Source of the DNA: Acidobacteriota bacterium
GTDB taxonomy: Bacteria; Acidobacteriota; Vicinamibacteria; Vicinamibacterales; UBA2999
Reading direction: 5' to 3'
DNA length: 64,000 bases
NCBI GenBank assembly: GCA_030650395.1
Contig: JAUSDY010000076.1
Coordinates: 1 to 64,000, forward strand
Made by a program: the position numbers and the translations under genes. Positions 59,892-64,000 of this stretch are shown one piece after another. Numbering within the stretch: the first letter of the stretch is position 1; each line of letters starts with the position of its first letter. A model generated the notes under the pieces. It made no database searches. It was not told the origin of the DNA and worked only from the letters and a program-made list of their open reading frames with translations.

Positions 59892-60980
59892 ATGACTCGA
59901 CCCGATCGCCGTCCGACGCGCTCGTTGGCTCTGGCTCTGCTGTGCGTGTTGATCGCGGACTTCGTCGAGGCCCGCATGCAACCGCCGCGCGTCCATTTCG
60001 TGGCAACGGGCGGCACGATCTCCAACCGTGACGGCGGCAGGCTGACGGCCGAAGAGCTCGCCAAGTCGATGCCCGGCGTCGATCGCTACGCCAAGCTGAC
60101 GTTCGAGCAGTTTGCCAACGTCGCCAGCAGCGAGCTGACGCTGCAGCAGTGGATCGAGCTCTCCAGGCGGATCAACGAGATTTTCGCCAGAGAGAAGGAC
60201 GTCGCCGGCGTCGTGGTGACAAGCGGCACCGACACGCTCGAAGAGACAGCGTTCTTTCTCCACCTCACCGTCCGCGATCCTCGCCCCGTCGTCGTGGTCG
60301 GCTCGATGCGCAACCCCAGCACGCTCGGTTACGAGGGCGCGGCGAACCTGCTCGAGGGCGTGCGGGTCGCGGCCGATCCGGCGGCGCGCAACAAGGGCAC
60401 GCTCGTGGTGCTGAACGACGAGATCAACTCCGCGCGCAATGTGACCAAGACCGACGCCGTCCGGCTGCAAACGTTCCGCAGCCGCGAGTACGGCCAGTTG
60501 GGCGTGGTCGATCGCGACCGTGTGGTGTTTTTCAACCAGATCACGCAGCGCAGCAACGAGCGCAGCGAGTTTGACATCAACCGGATCACGGAGCTGCCGC
60601 GGGTCGACGTGATCATGGTCTACCAGGGTGCGACAGGAGATTTGATCAAGGCCGCCGTCGACTCCGGCGCCAGGGGCATCGTCGTCGCGACGGCCGGCGC
60701 CGGCGCGACCAGCGGCACGCAAGGCGAGGGCCTGCAATATGCCGCGCAGAAGGGCGTGTTCGTCGTCACGACGACGCGCGCGGGCAGCGGCAGGATCGCC
60801 CCGCCGCGATCCGACGGGGCGAATCCCAATGTCACGATGACCGAGGCGATGCAGCGCCGCCGGCAGTTCGCGATCGCGGGCGAAGATCACATTCCCGTGA
60901 AGGCCCGGATCCTCTTGATGCTCGCGCTGTCGATGACTCGCGATCGCAACGAGATTCAGCGCATCTTCAGCGAGTACTAA
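59892..60980 (+). CDS. ansB: L-asparaginase, type II-like (exported)
   Basis: The product is 362 aa with an N-terminal signal peptide (SLALALLCVLIADFVEA). The first catalytic Thr lies in VHFVATGGTISNRDG and the second in VVVTSGTDTLEETAFFLH; both signatures are complete. GSMRNPSTLGYEGAANL is also typical. The enzyme hydrolyses asparagine to aspartate and ammonia in the periplasm. CATAAT stands nine bases before the ATG, again a short or absent leader. Length and motifs fit the tetrameric type II family. Confidence 0.9.
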   Translation: MTRPDRRPTRSLALALLCVLIADFVEARMQPPRVHFVATGGTISNRDGGRLTAEELAKSMPGVDRYAKLTFEQFANVASSELTLQQWIELSRRINEIFAREKDVAGVVVTSGTDTLEETAFFLHLTVRDPRPVVVVGSMRNPSTLGYEGAANLLEGVRVAADPAARNKGTLVVLNDEINSARNVTKTDAVRLQTFRSREYGQLGVVDRDRVVFFNQITQRSNERSEFDINRITELPRVDVIMVYQGATGDLIKAAVDSGARGIVVATAGAGATSGTQGEGLQYAAQKGVFVVTTTRAGSGRIAPPRSDGANPNVTMTEAMQRRRQFAIAGEDHIPVKARILLMLALSMTRDRNEIQRIFSEY

Positions 60981-60982
60981 AC

Positions 60983-61048
60983 GTGGCGACAAACCTTTCT
61001 TGTCCGCCGAAGCGCTCGGCGCGAAGGCGGAAGGTTTGTCGTTTCGCC
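60983..61048. repeat. Composite family A/B palindrome, convergent junction
   Basis: GTGGCGACAAACCTTTCTTG, then TCCGCCGAAGCGCTCGGCGC, then GAAGGCGGAAGGTTTGTCG. Family B is nested between the family A arms, starting two bases after the asparaginase stop. Possible terminator. Confidence 0.88.
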
Positions 61049-61089
61049 TATTCGCGTTCGCCGGGCGTGAAAGTCCTGGGGACGAACGG

Positions 61090-62100
61090 CTATCCCTTCA
61101 AAAACGGGCGTAATTCGGCGAGCACGTCGGACGGGACATCTTCCTGCAGGTTGTGTCCGCCGGGCAGGCCCTTGCCCGTCACGTTGACGCCACGCTCTTT
61201 CCAGATCGACAGCACGTCGAAGATTCGTCCCATCGGTCCTTTGAGCCCCCACAACGTCAGCAACGGGCAGGCGATCTGCTTGTTGAGATCGGCCTCGTCG
61301 TGCTTGAGGTCGATCGACGCGCCGGCGCGATAGTCCTCGCACATTGCGTGGATGTTCTCGGGCAGGCTCGACGTCCGCAGGTATTCGATCTGGTTGTCCG
61401 CGGTGGCCCGGGCCTTCTGCGCCTCGTACTGCGCTTTCAGATCGTTCTCGGGCGCCGGCGCTGGACGCACGTAGTTGAACCAGTGGAAGTAGGCCTGGAT
61501 GAAATCGATGGTGACGTGGGTGTAGAGGTAATACGTCGGGATGATGTCGAGCACGGTGAGCTTCGTCACCTTGTCCGGATGATCGAGCGCCATGCGGTGG
61601 CCGACACGTCCGCCGCGGTCGTGGCCGACGACGGCGAACTTGTCGAAGCCGAAACTCTTCATCACCTCGACCTGATCGAGCGCCATCGCGCGCTTCGAAT
61701 AATTGGCGTGGTTTTCGCCGTCTGGCGGCTTGCTGCTCTCGCCGTAGCCGCGCAGGTCCGGCACGATCACCGTGTAGTCTTTCGCGAGCTCCGTCGCGAT
61801 CAAGCGCATCGAGACGTGCGTCTGCGGAGCGCCGTGCAGCAAGAGCAGCGGCGGTCCCGATCCGGCATGCACGAGATTGATCTCCGCGCCCGAGGTGGTC
61901 ACCTTCGCGGATTTGAAACCCGGGAAAAACCGCAGCGTGTTTCCGGCCCCAGCCATTGCTTGTCCACCGAAGCTTCGAGCGGAGGTGGACCCGCCGTAGC
62001 CTTTGGCGAAGGCGGGTTTGGCGTGAGCGGGCTGTGCGAAGCCAGAAGCCAAGGCGACCGAAGCGAGCTGAAGGATTTCGCGCCGATTCAAGCTGTCCAT
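61090..62100 (-). CDS. Alpha/beta hydrolase, haloacetate dehalogenase/epoxide hydrolase type, exported
   Basis: The product is 336 aa. A Tat-like signal (MDSLNRREILQLASVALASG) is followed by an odd Gly/Ser/Lys-rich stretch (PAFAKGYGGSTSARSFGGQA) that derives from a family B palindrome pair. The catalytic domain has LLLHGAPQTHVSM, the nucleophile elbow VVGHDRGGRVGHRMAL with Asp rather than Ser, and His in PGGHNLQED. An Asp nucleophile indicates haloalkane/haloacetate dehalogenase or epoxide hydrolase chemistry; DLRGYGESSKP is the standard family motif. The start at 62100 begins with the RR motif; ATG 62109 is an alternative. Confidence 0.87.
   Translation of the reverse strand: MDSLNRREILQLASVALASGFAQPAHAKPAFAKGYGGSTSARSFGGQAMAGAGNTLRFFPGFKSAKVTTSGAEINLVHAGSGPPLLLLHGAPQTHVSMRLIATELAKDYTVIVPDLRGYGESSKPPDGENHANYSKRAMALDQVEVMKSFGFDKFAVVGHDRGGRVGHRMALDHPDKVTKLTVLDIIPTYYLYTHVTIDFIQAYFHWFNYVRPAPAPENDLKAQYEAQKARATADNQIEYLRTSSLPENIHAMCEDYRAGASIDLKHDEADLNKQIACPLLTLWGLKGPMGRIFDVLSIWKERGVNVTGKGLPGGHNLQEDVPSDVLAELRPFLKG
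61959..62020. repeat. Double family B palindrome inside a CDS (export-signal junction)
   Basis: TTGTCCACCGAAGCTTCGAG to CGGAGGTGGA, and CCCGCCGTAGCCTTTGGCGA to AGGCGGG: two adjacent hairpins, both in frame, between signal peptide and mature enzyme. Confidence 0.82.
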
Positions 62101-62151
62101 GCGCGGCATTCTACCTTTGGCCTGGAAATCGGGTCTCGGTCCGGCATCGCC

Positions 62152-63015
62152 TCACTCCTGGGTGGTCGCGGCGTCGAAGCGGGCCTTCACCGCCGCAAAC
62201 GCCGGCGTCGGCCCATGCCACTCGAGCTCGTCGACCGACTCGAACACCGGCACGTCGGTTCGGAGCGTCGCGAGATCGCGAAAGAGCAGAGCCAGCTCGC
62301 GGTCGCGTTTGAGCGTGACGGCCAGCGCGCCGGCGCGCACGTTCAGCGCCCAGGTCTTGGCGTCATCCGGAATCGCCTCGAGGTGGCCGTACTTCGCCAG
62401 CACCGCGGCCGCGGACTTCGCGCCCCAGCCCTGCAGTCCGGGAAAGCCGTCGGAGCTATCGCCGACGAGCGCGAGGTAATCGGGGATCGACGCCGGCGGC
62501 ACGCCAAATTTCGCCATCACGCCCGCTTCATCGCGGATCGTGCGCCGCAAGCGGTCTTCCTGCACGATGCGCGTGCCCTGCACGCACTGCGACAGGTCCT
62601 TGTCGGGCGTGCAGATCCGCACCTGTGTGACGCGCGGATCGAGTGCCGCCTTCACCGCCGCGGCCGCCAGCGCATCATCGGCCTCGTACTCGATCATCGG
62701 CCAGACCACCACGCCGAGCGCGGTGAGCGCGTCTTCGAGCGGATGAAATTGCGACAGCAGATCGGGCTCGATGCCTTCGCCGGTCTTGTAACCCGGCCAC
62801 ATTTGGTTTCGGAACGACTCGATCACGTGATCGGTCGCCACGCCGACATGCGTCGCGCCGAAGTTGAGCATGCCGCGCACCGACGCCACCACGCCACGCA
62901 CGGCGCCGATCTCGATGCCGTTGGTATCGCGCGCCTTGGGTGCGCCGTAGTAATGGCGGAACAGCTCGTAGGTACCGTCGATGAGGTGAACGATCAAGAA
63001 TGCAACCTGCTTCAT
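62152..63015 (-). CDS. 5'-3' exonuclease (FEN/PolA N-domain-like)
   Basis: The product is 287 aa. Acidic metal-ligand motifs of the PIN-like domain appear in order: LIVHLIDGTYELFRHYY, GVATDHVIESFRNQMWPGYK, IEYEADDALAAAAVKA and RICTPDKDLSQCV. The helix-3-turn-helix DNA-binding motif is ALVGDSSDGFPGLQGWGAKS. It is a stand-alone structure-specific 5' nuclease, like the N-terminal domain of DNA polymerase I, for RNA primer or flap removal. No polymerase domain is attached. Divergent from the MoaD remnant. Confidence 0.9.
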   Translation of the reverse strand: MKQVAFLIVHLIDGTYELFRHYYGAPKARDTNGIEIGAVRGVVASVRGMLNFGATHVGVATDHVIESFRNQMWPGYKTGEGIEPDLLSQFHPLEDALTALGVVVWPMIEYEADDALAAAAVKAALDPRVTQVRICTPDKDLSQCVQGTRIVQEDRLRRTIRDEAGVMAKFGVPPASIPDYLALVGDSSDGFPGLQGWGAKSAAAVLAKYGHLEAIPDDAKTWALNVRAGALAVTLKRDRELALLFRDLATLRTDVPVFESVDELEWHGPTPAFAAVKARFDAATTQE

Positions 63016-63065
63016 TTTTACGCATTTCGAAAAAATGAAGCAGGTTCCTTTATCATTAACGCGAG

Positions 63066-63170
63066 ATGCCGTCAGTCCGTTTTACCCGCAACATCCAACG
63101 CCACGTCGAGTGTCCGACGCTCGAAGTGTCGGGCGCCACGCTCCGGGAAGTGCTCGACTCCACGCCGTGA
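63066..63170 (+). pseudogene. Truncated MoaD/ThiS-like gene
   Basis: The 34 codons MPSVRFTRNIQRHVECPTLE and VSGATLREVLDSTP match the N-terminal third of MoaD/ThiS-family proteins; the rest, including the C-terminal GG, is missing. After the TGA no homology continues in any frame, and a family D palindrome follows 20 bases on. The gene was probably cut by a deletion. Too short for the ORF track. Confidence 0.65.
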
Positions 63171-63189
63171 GGTTTGAGAAGAAGACGAT

Positions 63190-63219
63190 GTAGAGGCGGG
63201 TCTTAAGACCCGCCTCTAC
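63190..63219. repeat. Perfect 30-base family D palindrome carrying a stop codon
   Basis: Arms GTAGAGGCGGGTCTT and AAGACCCGCCTCTAC, no loop. The central TTAA gives TAA on both strands; on the reverse strand it is the iolD stop (GGS, stop). Confidence 0.92.
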
Positions 63220-64000
63220 GCGCTTTGCCTTTCTCCCACGCTTCGCGAGCCTGCCGGACGGCAGGCTGCTCCGACACTTCTGCGACCGGCACATCCCACC
63301 ACGACTCGTAGCCCGGGACGCCCTTCTGGCGATCGACCCGCGCGTAGATTAGCGCCGTGCGATCCGCGTCGCGCGCCGAGGTCAGCGCGCGCTCGAGCGA
63401 GGCGCGATCGGTGGCGCGGAACACGATTGCGCCAAGCGATTCAGCGTTGGCGGCCAGATCCACGGGAACCTTGTAATCGAACTGCGTGCCGAATCCGCCC
63501 GAGCCGACCGATTGCGACAACCCGCCGATGCTGGCATAACCGCTGCTGTCGAGCAGCACGATGATCAGCTTGTGGCCTTCCTGCACCGACGTGACGATCT
63601 CTTGCGCCATCATCAGGTACGAGCCGTCGCCCACCATCACGAACACGTCGCGCGACGGATCGGCCATCTTCACGCCCAGCCCGCCGGCGATCTCGTAGCC
63701 CATGCACGAATAGCCGTACTCGACGTGGTAGGTGTTCGGCTGCTGAGCCCGCCACAGCTTGTGGAGATCTCCTGGCAGGCTTCCGGCGGCGCACACGACG
63801 ACGTCCTGCGCGCGCGCAAACCCGTTCACCGCGCCGATAATCTCACCCTGCGCAAATGGTGCTGCAGTGCGCTGCCCAAAAATCTTGTCAACCTCTGCGT
63901 TCCACTCGCTGCGGTTGGCATCGAGCCGCGCGCGGTAGTCGGCGCTCGTGCGATATCCCGACAGGCATGACGTGAGTTCGTCGAGCGCGACACGCGCATC
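63203..64000 (-). CDS. iolD: Trihydroxycyclohexane-1,2-dione acylhydrolase, C-terminal part (cut by window edge)
   Basis: The frame is open from the right window edge; 265 codons are visible. The TPP-binding module has EYGYSCMGYEIAGGLGVKMA, VFVMVGDGSYLMMAQEIVTS with the GDG(x)..N-type motif, and LLDSSGYASIGGLS. The order and spacing match IolD, the ring-opening enzyme of myo-inositol catabolism, rather than acetolactate synthase. The track's 63829 start is an internal ATG. The C-terminus (KARRGGS, stop) is provided by the family D palindrome. Whether further iol genes follow lies outside the window. Confidence 0.9.
   Translation of the reverse strand, partial: DARVALDELTSCLSGYRTSADYRARLDANRSEWNAEVDKIFGQRTAAPFAQGEIIGAVNGFARAQDVVVCAAGSLPGDLHKLWRAQQPNTYHVEYGYSCMGYEIAGGLGVKMADPSRDVFVMVGDGSYLMMAQEIVTSVQEGHKLIIVLLDSSGYASIGGLSQSVGSGGFGTQFDYKVPVDLAANAESLGAIVFRATDRASLERALTSARDADRTALIYARVDRQKGVPGYESWWDVPVAEVSEQPAVRQAREAWEKGKARRGGS

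Noticed and set aside
63168-63170. UGA ending the MoaD remnant considered as a second selenocysteine
   Set aside because: No MoaD homology continues after the stop and no conserved Cys is expected there.
61153-63177. 674-codon plus-strand ORF opposite the hydrolase and FEN-like nuclease
   Set aside because: Covers two clearly coding reverse-strand genes; composition is that of a shadow frame. Only its last part overlaps the MoaD remnant, in another frame.

Overview
The window is GC-rich chromosomal DNA from a free-living heterotrophic bacterium. Gene content points to Acidobacteriota, most likely class Vicinamibacteria: serine/threonine kinases with FlgO/TPR tails, DUF4953-type secreted metalloproteases, PQQ dehydrogenases, NamZ/DUF1343, paired M16 peptidases and many Tat-exported enzymes. 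This placement is inferred from gene families, not from a marker gene. No rRNA, tRNA, CRISPR array, phage or insertion sequence was recognised. Genes are dense and often joined by 4-base ATGA or GTGA overlaps.

Layout. 1-412: 5' part of an integron-type tyrosine recombinase. 0.8-5.7 kb: secreted zinc metalloprotease and a PQQ dehydrogenase. 6.1-10.8 kb: operon for a ferredoxin-dependent 2-oxoacid oxidoreductase (alpha, beta) with an FAD/Fe-S electron-transfer protein. 10.8-13 kb: PhoD phosphatase and O6-methylguanine methyltransferase. 13-14.7 kb: cation/proton antiporter fused to a rhodanese domain with an in-frame UGA at the catalytic cysteine. 14.7-20.1 kb: NamZ, then an operon ending in an APC permease and an FAD oxidoreductase. 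20.2-23.4 kb: pyruvate kinase, response regulator, diguanylate cyclase. 23.5-25.7 kb: gene remnants around a Tat-exported aminotransferase. 25.7-30 kb: protein kinase and PQQ-cytochrome dehydrogenase. 30-34.7 kb: two PH-domain membrane proteins and a PA2778/PA2779-like pair. 34.8-39 kb: NHL propeller protein, molybdenum hydroxylase pair and a cytochrome remnant. 39-43 kb: nucleotidyltransferase pair, O-methyltransferase, amidase, hydrolase. 43-51.8 kb: MDR reductase, two M16 peptidases, MFS transporter, Mrp ATPase, small membrane and zinc-ribbon proteins. 51.9-59.4 kb: AddA/AddB-like helicase-nuclease operon. 59.5-64 kb: asparaginase, alpha/beta hydrolase, FEN-like nuclease, MoaD remnant and the 3' part of iolD.

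Three signals stand out. (1) The antiporter-rhodanese gene reads through UGA at the rhodanese catalytic position into about 46 intact codons. An 8-bp stem with a G-containing 5-nt loop sits at bacterial SECIS distance, so this is a candidate selenoprotein. (2) Several families of dispersed palindromic elements occur both between genes and in frame inside genes, where they encode peptides such as DKPKGLSPP or LRLGGDTSPPPRSGQ in unrelated proteins. This resembles the Rickettsia palindromic elements; the AddAB operon holds six of them. (3) Gene 3' ends often lie in hairpins built from tandem short units or in stop-codon-bearing palindromes.
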